Assembly (NCBI GenBank): GCA_023388835.1 | Contig: JAEWFK010000051.1 | Coordinates: 1-30,412 of the forward strand | Direction: 5' to 3' | Source: Pseudomonadota bacterium | GTDB lineage: Bacteria > Pseudomonadota > Gammaproteobacteria > Burkholderiales > Burkholderiaceae_B | Length of the DNA stretch: 30,412 nucleotides | In this document: positions 23,399 through 30,412 of the stretch, one piece after another | How positions within the stretch are numbered: position 1 is the first letter of the stretch | Layout of the letters: every line of letters starts with the position of its first letter | Made by a program: the position numbers and the translations under genes | The notes under the pieces: model-generated | What the model was told of the DNA's origin: nothing | Seen by the model: the letters and a program-made list of their open reading frames with translations, nothing else | Database searches by the model: none

Positions 23399-24886
23399 CT
23401 ATCGTCCGACGACCTGACGGCCATGGACGGCATTGCGCTCCAGCGGGGGGCGGAACAGGGTTTCAAGGTGGGCGACCGCCTGTTCGTAATCGACACGGTC
23501 GTTCATGCCTTGCTGCAGGAAGGCTTCCAGTTGCGGGTATCGGGCAATGGCCTCGTCGATCTGGGGATCGTTGCCGGCGGTGTAGGCTCCGACGGCGATC
23601 AGGTCGCGGTTGCGCTCATAGCGCGACACCATCTGCTTGAAGCGGTGTACCAGCGAGATCTGTTCAGTCGGAACGATGGCGGACATGACCCGCGAAATAG
23701 AGGCTTCGATATCGATGGCTGGATAGTGGCCCGATTCCGCGAGACTGCGCGACAGCACGATGTGGCCGTCCAGGATGGCGCGCGCCGAATCGGCAATCGG
23801 GTCCTGCTGATCGTCGCCTTCGGTCAGCACGGTATAGAAGGCCGTGATTGAACCTGCCGGCCGATCGCCCACGGGCGCACCATTCCCCGCCCGCTCGACC
23901 AGTGCCGGCAGCTTGGCGAAGACCGATGGGGGATAGCCCTTGGTCGCCGGCGGCTCGCCGATGGCCAGGGCGATCTCCCGTTGCGCCATGGCGTATCGGG
24001 TCAGTGAATCCATGATGAGCAGCACATTCTTGCCTTCATCGCGGAAGTGTTCGGCCAGCCGCGTGGCGTATACCGATGCCTGCAGGCGAAGCAGCGGGGA
24101 GACATCAGCCGGCGCCGCCACCACCACGGCGCGGCGCAAGCCTTCGGGCCCCAGGTTGTGCTCGATGAATTCCTTGACTTCGCGTCCGCGTTCGCCGATC
24201 AGGCCCACCACGATCACATCGGCCGACGTATAGCGCGCCATCATGCCCAGCAGCACGCTCTTGCCCACGCCGGATCCCGCGAAGAGCCCCATGCGCTGGC
24301 CGCGGCCCACCGTCAGCAAGGCGTTGATCGCGCGCACGCCGACGTCCAGCACGGTGTCGACCGGGGCGCGTGCCAGCGGATTGATGTGCTGGGCGCCCAA
24401 TGAAGCCGGCTGCACGTCTTCGAAAAGGCCCAGGTCATCGAGAGGGCGGCCCGCGCCGTCCAGTACGCGTCCCAGCAGGCCATTGCCCACGGGAAGGTGG
24501 CGCGACAGTACAGGCGGCGGGCCTGGGTCGTCGATGCGCTGACGCGGAAGGGACAGGCGGCTTTGAATGGAGGGTTCGATCGGCACCACGCGGGCGCCTG
24601 GCGGCAGACCGGAAATATCGGCCTGTGGCATGAGGTAAAGCGTGTTCCCATGGAAGCCGACGACTTCCGCGTCAGCCCAGTGGCGCCCGCCGGACGCGAT
24701 CTCTATCTTGCAGGCGGCGCCCACCGCCAGGCGCAGGCCGGTGGCTTCCAGTACCAGGCCGGTGGCCCGAGTGATGCGTCCGCTCACGTGCCAGGACTCG
24801 ACCGCGGAGACGCGCCGTTCGGCGGCTTCCAGCAGGGCGGACCAGCGTTCGCCGGCGGTTTCAAGTAGTTGGGGACGGTCCGGCAT
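23399..24886 (-). CDS. fliI: FliI, flagellar export ATPase
   Basis: FliI is the F1-beta-like ATPase that energises substrate delivery to the export gate. Starting at ATG 24886 (MPDRPQLLETAGERW) it has 495 residues, slightly long for the family because of the N-terminal region. The Walker A motif AGSGVGKS is at residues 203-210; Walker B with flanks (NVLLIMDSLTRYAMAQREIA) is near 285-300. The FliI/YscN-specific segment RPAGSITAFYTVLTEGDDQQ and the DGHIVLSRSLAESGHYPAID segment follow. An open extension upstream to 25027 overlaps fliH and is not credible. It lies 11 bp after fliH and 11 bp before fliJ. Confidence 0.97.
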   Translation of the reverse strand: MPDRPQLLETAGERWSALLEAAERRVSAVESWHVSGRITRATGLVLEATGLRLAVGAACKIEIASGGRHWADAEVVGFHGNTLYLMPQADISGLPPGARVVPIEPSIQSRLSLPRQRIDDPGPPPVLSRHLPVGNGLLGRVLDGAGRPLDDLGLFEDVQPASLGAQHINPLARAPVDTVLDVGVRAINALLTVGRGQRMGLFAGSGVGKSVLLGMMARYTSADVIVVGLIGERGREVKEFIEHNLGPEGLRRAVVVAAPADVSPLLRLQASVYATRLAEHFRDEGKNVLLIMDSLTRYAMAQREIALAIGEPPATKGYPPSVFAKLPALVERAGNGAPVGDRPAGSITAFYTVLTEGDDQQDPIADSARAILDGHIVLSRSLAESGHYPAIDIEASISRVMSAIVPTEQISLVHRFKQMVSRYERNRDLIAVGAYTAGNDPQIDEAIARYPQLEAFLQQGMNDRVDYEQAVAHLETLFRPPLERNAVHGRQVVGR

Positions 24887-24897
24887 GGCGCTTGAAT

Positions 24898-25641
24898 TCA
24901 GGAGCGGGTGCCCAAGGTGGACACGACGCGCTGCCACCGGGTCTGCAGAGTGGCATCGATGTTGCCCAGGGCGGTTTCCACGATGCAGCCGCCCCGTTCG
25001 ATGGACGGATCGGCTTGCAGCCGCCATTGCGTAATGGTCGCGTCCCGCTGTAGATACTGATCGACCAGATCCAGGTCGTCCGGATTCAGGCGCAGCTTGA
25101 GCAGGCCTTGCTGACTGCCGTCGACCTGGACGACGTCGCGTATCAGATCGAGTATGCGCTCGGGTTCGGCGGACAAGGTACTGCGCAACACTTGTTCGGC
25201 CACGCTGAGCGCCAGCGAAAGCAGGGCGTCGCCCGTGGTGGCTTCCATCTTGTCGATGGAGTCGGCGGCGGCTTGTGCCAGCTGCTTGAGCCGCTCGGCT
25301 TCCTGGCGAGCGAGTTCCAGTCCTTCGGCATGGCCTTCGGCGTAGCCGGTTTCCCGGCCCTCGCTCAGCCCCTGTTCAAGACCTTCCGTGCGGCCGGCCT
25401 CATGTCCTTGCGCATGGCCGGCGGCATAGCCTTCGGCATGGCCGCGCGTGCGTGCCGTCTCGCGCAGACGCTCGATCTCGGCCAGGACCTCGGCCGGGTC
25501 GGGCAAGGCCGAAGCGGCATCGGAAGCTTGATCCGACACCGACGCGGCGGACGGTGCCGTGGGCGCCGGGTCGAAAGACTCCATTTCCCAGCGGCGCCAG
25601 CGGCCGCCGGCATCGTAAAGGGAATTGTGTTCGTCAGACAT
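24898..25641 (-). CDS. fliH: FliH, negative regulator of the export ATPase, with long GxxxG array
   Basis: FliH dimerises, binds the FliI N-terminus and anchors the complex to FliN. The 247-residue protein starts with an N-terminal Trp pair (W15 and W18 in RWRRWEM), spaced like the two Trp residues used by enteric FliH to bind FlhA/FliN. Residues 67-107 carry eleven Gly in exact four-residue spacing (GxxxG repeats, a known FliH feature). A helical C-terminal domain follows (LSLALSVAEQVLRSTLSAEP, then LRLNPDDLDLVDQYLQ and IERGGCIVETALGNIDATLQ), typical of FliH/YscL/V-ATPase stalk proteins. It overlaps fliG by 8 bp. Confidence 0.96.
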   Translation of the reverse strand: MSDEHNSLYDAGGRWRRWEMESFDPAPTAPSAASVSDQASDAASALPDPAEVLAEIERLRETARTRGHAEGYAAGHAQGHEAGRTEGLEQGLSEGRETGYAEGHAEGLELARQEAERLKQLAQAAADSIDKMEATTGDALLSLALSVAEQVLRSTLSAEPERILDLIRDVVQVDGSQQGLLKLRLNPDDLDLVDQYLQRDATITQWRLQADPSIERGGCIVETALGNIDATLQTRWQRVVSTLGTRS

Positions 25642-26641
25642 ATTCGTCGTTGCCTGAACGCGTGAGCGTCAGCTGGCCGGCTTCGGCGAGCTTGCGCGCC
25701 GCGCCCAGGATATTCTTCTGTTCTTCTTCCACACGCGACATGCGCACCGGCCCCTGTGCCTCCAGATCGTCGCGCAGCATGTCGGCGGCCCGCTTGGACA
25801 TATTGCGGAAGAACTTGTCGCGCAGCTCTTCGGCCGCGCCCTTGAGGGCGATGGTGAGCTGCGGCGTGTCGATTTCCTTAAGGATAAGCTGGATGGCGGT
25901 GTCCTCGACATCGACCAGGTTGTCGAAGACGAACATTTCGTCGACGATGCGCTGGGCCAGGTCGCCGTCCAGATCGCGCAGGCTGGCGACCACGGATTCC
26001 TCTTCCACCGAACTCATGTAGTTCAGGATCTCGGCCGCCGCGCGTACGCCGCCCATCTTGCTGCGCTTGGCGCCCTGGCCGGACAGCACGTTGTTCAGGA
26101 CCTCGGTCAGTTCCTGCAGGGCCTGCGGCTGCACGCCCCCGAAGGTGGCGATGCGCAGCATGACGTCGTTGCGCAGCCGTTCGGGCAGCAGCGCGAGCAC
26201 GTCGGAAGCGCGGTCGCGTTCCAGGTGAACCAGGATCGTGGCGATGATCTGGGGATGCTCGTCCATGATCAGTTCGGCCACGTTTTGGGCGTCGAGCCAG
26301 TTCAGTGCATCGATGCCGCTCGCGTTGTCGCTGCCTTCCAGAATGTCTTCGATCAGGCCGGCGGCGCGGTCCGTGCCCAGCGCCTTGTTCAGCACCGAAC
26401 GGATGTAGTCGTCGGAACCCAGAGTGATGGCCATGAACTGGTCGGCTTCCTGTCGGAATTCCTCCAGCACCTGATCCACATCGCCGCGGGTGATCTGTTT
26501 GAGACCGGCCATGGCCATGCCGATTTGCTGGACTTCGCGTGCGGACAGGAACTTGAAAACCTCCGCCGCGGCGTCTTCGCCCAGGGACATGATCAGGATG
26601 GCGCAGCGGTCCAGCGCCTCGGAATTGGTATTAGCCACCAT
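25634..26641 (-). CDS. fliG: FliG, rotor/switch protein
   Basis: FliG couples MotA stator force to rotor rotation and binds FliF and FliM. The 335-residue length is normal. The N-terminal domain shows RCAILIMSLGEDAAAEVFKF; the middle domain has the EHPQ motif (IMDEHPQIIATILVHLERDR, about residues 127-146) used to bind FliM. The C-terminal domain includes QRIVDEMFVFDNLVDVEDTA and the charged motor helix KGAAEELRDKFFRNMSKRAA, where Lys/Arg/Glu/Asp contact MotA. It overlaps fliF by 11 bp and fliH by 8 bp, so translation is probably coupled. Confidence 0.98.
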   Translation of the reverse strand: MVANTNSEALDRCAILIMSLGEDAAAEVFKFLSAREVQQIGMAMAGLKQITRGDVDQVLEEFRQEADQFMAITLGSDDYIRSVLNKALGTDRAAGLIEDILEGSDNASGIDALNWLDAQNVAELIMDEHPQIIATILVHLERDRASDVLALLPERLRNDVMLRIATFGGVQPQALQELTEVLNNVLSGQGAKRSKMGGVRAAAEILNYMSSVEEESVVASLRDLDGDLAQRIVDEMFVFDNLVDVEDTAIQLILKEIDTPQLTIALKGAAEELRDKFFRNMSKRAADMLRDDLEAQGPVRMSRVEEEQKNILGAARKLAEAGQLTLTRSGNDEYV

Positions 26642-28364
26642 TTTTCTTCTCCATCCAGGAACGCAGCACCATGGCGACGGCGCGCGGATCCTTGGTTGCC
26701 ATGGTGCGCGCGGTGGCGAGGTTTTCCTGGTAGCGGCTCATCTCGTTCGCACGCCTTTCGGCCGCCTCGATCGCCGCACGGTTCTCTTCGACTTCCTGCG
26801 CTTCCAGTTCGAGCTTTTCCTTGGCCTCGGCCATATTCTCGACGATGGGTCGGCCCAGGCCGCGCCACAGCAGAATGGCGGCCGCCGCGATCATCAAGTA
26901 CTTCAGCAGCTGGATGGCGTGCTCGATGTAAGCCGGGTTCTCCCAGAAGCGCGGTTGCGGAGGACCGTCTTCACTGAAGTGGCTGTTGATCACGCTGACC
27001 GAGTCGCCGCGGTCAGGCGCGAAGCCCATGGCCTGCTTGACGAGCGCATCGATCTTCTGGATATCTTCTTCCGGCAGGGGCTGCGCCTCGCCTTCCACGT
27101 CGCGGTAGTTAACCACCACGGCCACCGACAGCCGGCGCAGCTGGCCGATCGGGTCCTTGATGTGACTGATGGTGCGGTCCACTTCGTAGTTGATGGTCGC
27201 GTCGTTGCGAGCGTTGCCCTGTGGGCCCACGGCGGTTTGGCCGCCGGTGCCCAATAAGGTGCCGGGTGCGGCGGGTGCGCCCTGGCCGGCCGCTGCAGCG
27301 GCGCCGGGAGGCGGTACTGCGCCATCGACCGCTGCGGCATTCAGCGGCTGACCGTCAGGCCCCAAGCCAGGAGCTCCCGCTGCCGGTTGATTGATAGGCG
27401 CGACGGGGTCGGGAGGGGGTTGATTGGTGAGTGCGCCGGGAATCCCTTCGGCCGGCTGCATGCCGTTCTGTATGGATGCGCTGGTTTGTTGGCTGCGGAC
27501 AGCGGCTTGGCCCGGTACCTGGTTGGGCCGGTAGACTTCAGAGGTCTGTTCGCGCTGCGAGAAGTCGACGTCGGCACTGACCTGAGCCCGTACGTTGCCC
27601 GTGCCCACGATGGGGTTCAGCAAGGTGAGGATGCGCTGGACTGTGCGGGTCTCGATTTCAGTGACCAGATCTCGGCGTGCCGAATCGCCATTGCCCGAGC
27701 CGGCCGGCGCGGTCAGCAGACGGCCGTTCTGATCCACCACGGAAACGTTATCAGCGGCCAGGTTGGGCACGCTGGAAGACACCAGCCAGGAGATCGCCGC
27801 CACCTGAGATTCACTCAGCATGCGGCCCGGATAGAGCGTGAGCAGCACCGATGCGGAAGGCGGTTGCCGGTCGCGCACGAACAGGGTTTCGCGGGGCAGG
27901 GCCAGGTGGACACGAGCATGCTGCACCGCGTTCAGGGCCTGGATGGAGCTGGCCAGCTCCCCTTCCAGCGCACGCTGGAAATTGATCTGCTCGGTGAACT
28001 GGCTGGCGCCGAAGCGTGCTTGGTCGATGAGCTCGAAGCCGGCTTCGCCGCTGCGGGGCAGGCCCTGCTGGGCCAGCTGCAAACGGGTTTCGTGTACCGA
28101 TTCAGCGGGTACAAGGATGGCGGAACCGTTCTCGGTGAGCTGATAGGGCACGTTCATCTGCGCCAGGGCGCTGATGATGGCGCCGCCATCGCGGTCTTGC
28201 AAGTTGGAGAACAGTACCTTGTAGTCCGGGCCGCGGAACCACAGAGCCACAATGGCCAGCAGAGCAATGGCGGCCGCAAGGGCGCCCAGTTGCACGGAGC
28301 GCGACACCTTGCTGACGTTCTGAAGTACCGGGAAGCGCGCCGTCAGTTCAGCCATGCGGCTCAT
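26631..28364 (-). CDS. fliF: FliF, MS-ring protein
   Basis: FliF forms the MS ring in the inner membrane, the base on which FliG assembles. The 577-residue protein has membrane helix 1 (LGALAAAIALLAIVALWF, about residues 27-44) and helix 2 (KYLMIAAAAILLWRGLG, about 480-500). The ring-building motif region is well conserved (SAILVPAESVHETRLQLAQQ, GLPRSGEAGFELIDQARFGA, ASVLLTLYPGRMLSESQVAA). A Gly/Pro/Ala/Gln-rich insert (about residues 285-385) precedes the INYEVDRTISHIKDPIGQL segment. The C-terminal cytoplasmic tail (MATKDPRAVAMVLRSWMEKK) is the FliG-binding site. It is first in fliFGHIJK and diverges from fliE. A second ATG lies three codons in. Confidence 0.98.
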   Translation of the reverse strand: MSRMAELTARFPVLQNVSKVSRSVQLGALAAAIALLAIVALWFRGPDYKVLFSNLQDRDGGAIISALAQMNVPYQLTENGSAILVPAESVHETRLQLAQQGLPRSGEAGFELIDQARFGASQFTEQINFQRALEGELASSIQALNAVQHARVHLALPRETLFVRDRQPPSASVLLTLYPGRMLSESQVAAISWLVSSSVPNLAADNVSVVDQNGRLLTAPAGSGNGDSARRDLVTEIETRTVQRILTLLNPIVGTGNVRAQVSADVDFSQREQTSEVYRPNQVPGQAAVRSQQTSASIQNGMQPAEGIPGALTNQPPPDPVAPINQPAAGAPGLGPDGQPLNAAAVDGAVPPPGAAAAAGQGAPAAPGTLLGTGGQTAVGPQGNARNDATINYEVDRTISHIKDPIGQLRRLSVAVVVNYRDVEGEAQPLPEEDIQKIDALVKQAMGFAPDRGDSVSVINSHFSEDGPPQPRFWENPAYIEHAIQLLKYLMIAAAAILLWRGLGRPIVENMAEAKEKLELEAQEVEENRAAIEAAERRANEMSRYQENLATARTMATKDPRAVAMVLRSWMEKKNGG

Positions 28365-28491
28365 TTACGGCCTCTGGGTAGGGAAGCGGGGCGCTGCGCG
28401 GCCGGCTGTCGACAGTTGATCGGCAAAGTGTACATGCTGCGAAACAGAGGGATGTGAGGCTGCATTATGGCCCGCATGCATGCAAGCTCAT

Positions 28492-28512
28492 CGCGTGAAA
28501 AACACGCGTTTT
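28492..28512 (+). other. Hairpin CGCGTG-AAAAA-CACGCG-TTTT upstream of fliF/fliE
   Basis: Perfect 6-bp arms (28492-28497, 28503-28508) with a 5-nt A loop and four T afterwards. It may be a weak plus-strand terminator or an operator; no gene ends nearby on the plus strand, which favours a regulatory role. Confidence 0.35.
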
Positions 28513-28520
28513 CGGCGTCT

Positions 28521-28546
28521 TTTATAACGTATGAAACGTTTTGCAA
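28521..28546 (-). promoter_or_regulatory. Candidate fliF operon promoter (TTGCAA-N14-TATAAA)
   Basis: On the minus strand, TTGCAA (28546-28541), 14 nt and TATAAA (28526-28521) precede fliF by about 155 bp. The spacer is short, as for the other divergent-junction candidates. Confidence 0.3.
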
Positions 28547-28567
28547 AAGCTTCGGGGTGGGGTTGCG

Positions 28568-28607
28568 GCGCACTATACACCAGTCCGGACGCGATTCAGC
28601 GCACTAT
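28568..28607. repeat. Direct repeat GCGCACTAT, 31 bp apart
   Basis: Identical 9-mers at 28568-28576 and 28599-28607 (C-R-GCGCACTAT when extended) are offset by 31 bp, close to three helical turns. They lie between the two candidate divergent promoters and may be paired binding sites. Confidence 0.35.
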
Positions 28608-28676
28608 CTGCATGTCCGCTATGACCTTGCCGCGCAATAAGAGAAGAAGCGCGGATTTTGGCTGCTTATAGGCGCG

Positions 28677-28703
28677 TTGCAAGATGCTTCGCTTTGTTAT
28701 ATT
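28677..28703 (+). promoter_or_regulatory. Candidate fliE promoter (TTGCAA-N15-TATATT)
   Basis: TTGCAA (28677-28682), a 15-nt spacer and TATATT (28698-28703) lie 57 bp upstream of the fliE ATG. The layout resembles the flgB and fliF candidates. Confidence 0.35.
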
Positions 28704-28759
28704 GATATCTGTTGGTGTCTTTATGGCGCCTGTCCATCTACAGCAGCGCTTTCAAAACC

Positions 28760-29092
28760 ATGGCGATTCAGAACCTTACGGCTATCGAGAACATGCTGTC
28801 GCAAATGCGGCAGATCGCGCAAGCCGCCGGCAACATGCCTGTGCGTGCCGACGCCGCCGCGGCGCCCGAAGGCGGCTTTGCCGCCGAGCTGGCGCGCTCG
28901 CTGTCGCGTGTATCTGAAATGCAGAACACGGCCACCGCCCAGGCCCAGTCCTTCCAGGCCGGCATTCCGGGCGTATCGCTGAACGACGTCATGATAGACA
29001 TGCAGAAAGCCGGCGTCGCCTTCCAAGCCACCATGCAGATCCGCAACCGCCTCATACAGGCGTATCAGGAAATCGCGAGCATGCCGGTATAA
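28760..29092 (+). CDS. fliE: FliE, MS-ring/rod junction protein
   Basis: FliE joins the MS ring to the rod and is the first rod-type protein exported. The start at ATG 28760 gives 110 residues (MAIQNLTAIENMLSQMRQ), the family norm. The conserved C-terminal half reads GVSLNDVMIDMQKAGVAFQA followed by TMQIRNRLIQAYQEIASMPV. An in-frame TTG at 28712 would add 16 residues without family resemblance and is rejected. The ribosome-binding site is weak. The gene is divergent from fliF, stands alone on its strand, and ends in a strong hairpin. Confidence 0.97.
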   Translation: MAIQNLTAIENMLSQMRQIAQAAGNMPVRADAAAAPEGGFAAELARSLSRVSEMQNTATAQAQSFQAGIPGVSLNDVMIDMQKAGVAFQATMQIRNRLIQAYQEIASMPV

Positions 29093-29116
29093 AAATCGGG
29101 GTGGGGCCCCGATTTT
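29092..29116. terminator. Bidirectional intrinsic terminator between fliE and the FlhB-like gene
   Basis: Perfect 10-bp arms AAAATCGGGG (29092-29101) and CCCCGATTTT (29107-29116) with a 5-nt loop. T-rich ends on both strands (TTTT on plus, ATTTTTA on minus) suit termination of both convergent transcripts. It begins at the last base of the fliE stop codon. Confidence 0.88.
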
Positions 29117-29130
29117 CCTAACCGGGATTT

Positions 29131-29406
29131 TTACTCTTGCACGAGTGTCTTTTCTTCCAGGGCGTAAATCCAGGCCAGCAGCTCGGCGATCGCGACGTAT
29201 AGCTGGGGTGGAATTTGTGCGTCCAGGTTCACTTGCATCAGCAGGTTCACCAGCTCCGGCGATTCATGCACATAAAGGCCGTTGTCTTTCGCGGTTCGGA
29301 TGATGGTGTCCGCGATGTTGCCATAGCCCTTGGCGACGATGCGCGGCGCGGCCTCTTTCTGGTCGTAGCGAACGGCGACCGCTGAGGTCCGGTCTGTGGG
29401 GGTCAT
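29131..29406 (-). CDS. Stand-alone FlhB C-terminal (FlhB-CC-like) export switch protein
   Basis: The 91-residue cytoplasmic protein aligns with the C-terminal domain of FlhB/YscU-type export switch proteins: SAVAVRYDQKEAAPRIVAKG, then IADTIIRTAKDNGLYVHESP, and IPPQLYVAIAELLAWIYALE. The FlhB membrane domain is absent and there is no membrane helix. Its N-terminus (MTPTDRTSAVAVRYD) aligns with the NPTHYAVALRYD region of FlhB, so the protein starts at the autocleavage site but lacks NPTH itself. Similar small proteins (FhlB/FlhX type) exist in other bacteria; a role in substrate switching or as a partial substitute for FlhB-CC is inferred. Its ATG overlaps the stop of the upstream FliK-like gene by 4 bases. 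Confidence 0.9.
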   Translation of the reverse strand: MTPTDRTSAVAVRYDQKEAAPRIVAKGYGNIADTIIRTAKDNGLYVHESPELVNLLMQVNLDAQIPPQLYVAIAELLAWIYALEEKTLVQE

Positions 29407-30412
29407 GCGGGTTCCCCATGGTTGACGCCTTCCTCATCGCGCGAAATCGTCAATTGACTGAGCTGCATGCCCTGGAGCGTCAGACGCTGGCGTAGCAGTT
29501 CGGTATGGTCGGCCATCACTTCAGCTCCTTCAGGCGACACCAGGTGCATCACCAGTTGGCTTCCGGCCAGCGATAGCCGCGCCTGGACTTCACCCAACCC
29601 CGGCAAATTGAGTTTCAGGCGGGTTGCCCAGTTTTCCGCTTCCTGGCCATCGCCGCCTTGCGGCTCACGACGCTGCACTTCCCATTCCATGTCCGACCCC
29701 GGCCAGGCCTCGCCGTGCCAGGCGAAGTTCTGGTTTGCCAGGGTTTCCAGCTGTTGGCGCACGAGCACATGGGTGGAAGGATCAAGGCCGAGCAGGGCGC
29801 CTGCCAAGTGAGCGCCGGCGGACTGGGCGGTTTGACCGGCGTGGGCGGCCTGGGAAGAGTGCGCCGCCTGCGAAGCGGGGGCCGCCTGTCCGGCGGCTGA
29901 GCTGGAACCGGCATCGCCGGCTCCCCGTGGCTGACCGGATTCGGCGCCGGGATTGCGCGCCGCTTCCTGGCTTGCCTGTGCCTGAGGTTCGCTCAGCAAC
30001 TGCAGCAGTGAGCGCTGCCCGAAGGCAAAATCTTTAAGATGCGATTCGTAGAAGAGCCCGCTGCCTTGCATGGCCTGAGACAAGGCCATCATCAACTGGC
30101 CCGCCATGCCGGTGGGCAAGGGCAGAGGCAGGCCGGTGCCTGTTGTTCCCGTGGTGGTCGCAGCCGCGCCGGGTGTAGCGCCGGGTGTTGTGGAAGCGGA
30201 GGGAGAGAGCGGAGCGCCGCCCGGGCCCCCCGCCGCTGCCCCTTGGCCGGGCGACTGCGCAAACAGAGGCGCACGACCTGGGACTGCGGGCCGGGCGTCA
30301 GGGAACTGTTGCAACAGAGCGAGTATGGTCTTGGCTGCCTGACCCAGCGTGGTGGGCGCGGAAGCCGTGTAAGCCGTCATGGGCGCATTGCGCGCCGCCA
30401 GCAGCTTGGCTA
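29403..30412 (-). CDS. FliK-like hook-length control family protein, 5' end probably outside the window
   Basis: The C-terminal about 85 residues resemble the FliK switch domain: WATRLKLNLPGLGEVQARLS, LAGSQLVMHLVSPEGAEVMA, LLRQRLTLQGMQLSQLTISR. The preceding 230 residues are low-complexity, rich in Ala/Gly/Gln/Pro/Ser, with a repeated (Q/H)A(A/H)(S/H)xxA pattern. This is a second FliK-type gene in the window; the true fliK is at 21245-22927. An ATG occurs at 30380 (MTAYTASAPTTLGQAAK), but the frame stays open to the window end (AKLLAARNAP precedes it), so the real start is probably upstream. It is translationally coupled to the FlhB-CC-like gene (ATGA overlap). Confidence 0.85.
   Translation of the reverse strand, partial: AKLLAARNAPMTAYTASAPTTLGQAAKTILALLQQFPDARPAVPGRAPLFAQSPGQGAAAGGPGGAPLSPSASTTPGATPGAAATTTGTTGTGLPLPLPTGMAGQLMMALSQAMQGSGLFYESHLKDFAFGQRSLLQLLSEPQAQASQEAARNPGAESGQPRGAGDAGSSSAAGQAAPASQAAHSSQAAHAGQTAQSAGAHLAGALLGLDPSTHVLVRQQLETLANQNFAWHGEAWPGSDMEWEVQRREPQGGDGQEAENWATRLKLNLPGLGEVQARLSLAGSQLVMHLVSPEGAEVMADHTELLRQRLTLQGMQLSQLTISRDEEGVNHGEPA

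Larger units (their letters stand above)
28365..28759. promoter_or_regulatory. 395-bp divergent regulatory region between fliF and fliE
   Basis: No gene is seen here. It contains candidate promoters in both directions, a hairpin CGCGTG-A5-CACGCG followed by four T (28492-28512), a small inverted repeat AACGT-N5-ACGTT (28526-28540), a palindrome GCATGCATGC (28484-28493), and a direct repeat GCGCACTAT at 28568 and 28599. The two transcription units it would control are early basal-body genes, so FlhDC-type activation is likely by analogy, but I cannot identify its site. Confidence 0.6.

Noticed and set aside
24887..25027. N-terminal extension of fliI to 25027
   Set aside because: The extra 47 residues overlap fliH and look like its shadow; FliI-like sequence begins at ATG 24886.
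28712..28759. TTG start for fliE at 28712
   Set aside because: It adds 16 residues without FliE resemblance, and begins close to the candidate -10; ATG 28760 gives the normal length.
1..30412. Mobile elements, CRISPR arrays, tRNA/rRNA genes, prophage
   Set aside because: No transposase, integrase, regularly spaced repeats or RNA-gene signatures were seen; the window is filled by flagellar and chemotaxis genes.

Overview
The window is one continuous flagellar locus, with nearly every gene recognisable. Read left to right it holds: the 3' part of flhF (+); flgN, flgM and flgA (-); flgBCDEFGHIJ and flgKL (+); a small lipoprotein gene and a methyl-accepting chemotaxis receptor gene (+); fliRQPONML and then fliKJIHGF (-, listed left to right, so transcription runs fliFGHIJK then fliLMNOPQR); fliE (+); and at the right edge a two-gene unit (-) encoding a FliK-like protein and a stand-alone FlhB C-terminal-domain protein. 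I found no RNA genes, insertion sequences, prophage genes or CRISPR arrays.

The DNA is visibly GC-rich. The gene order, the long FlhF, the bifunctional FlgJ with a muramidase domain, the L- and P-ring genes (a Gram-negative envelope) and the protein sequences fit a betaproteobacterium of the Burkholderiales. The Alcaligenaceae (Bordetella/Achromobacter/Pusillimonas relatives) are my best guess, from recalled family resemblance and not from a search.

Together the genes build the basal body and hook. FliE and FliF-FliG form the MS ring and rotor, FliM/FliN the C ring, FliO/P/Q/R the export gate, FliH/I/J the export ATPase complex, and FliK controls hook length. FlgB/C/F/G form the rod, FlgJ the rod cap and wall hydrolase, FlgA/I/H the P and L rings, FlgD/E the hook, and FlgK/L the hook-filament junction. 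FlgN (chaperone) and FlgM (anti-sigma-28) link late export to late gene expression. A near-consensus sigma-28 promoter lies before flgM and a weaker one before flgK. The two divergent junctions (flgA/flgB and fliF/fliE) carry promoter-like pairs with unusually short 14-15 nt spacers, as expected for activator-dependent early flagellar promoters.

No wholly new system is evident. The most unusual items are: an approximately 410-residue FlhF tail beyond the GTPase core; the right-edge pair of a FliK-like protein and an FlhB-CC-like protein that begins at the position of the NPTH autocleavage site; the symmetric flgA/flgB divergent promoter with a possibly leaderless flgA; a duplicated DWAAA(M/L)AEQ motif in FliN; eleven glycines in exact four-residue register in FliH; related beta-module motifs in FlgK and FlgL; and a BamE-like lipoprotein gene between flgL and the chemoreceptor gene.
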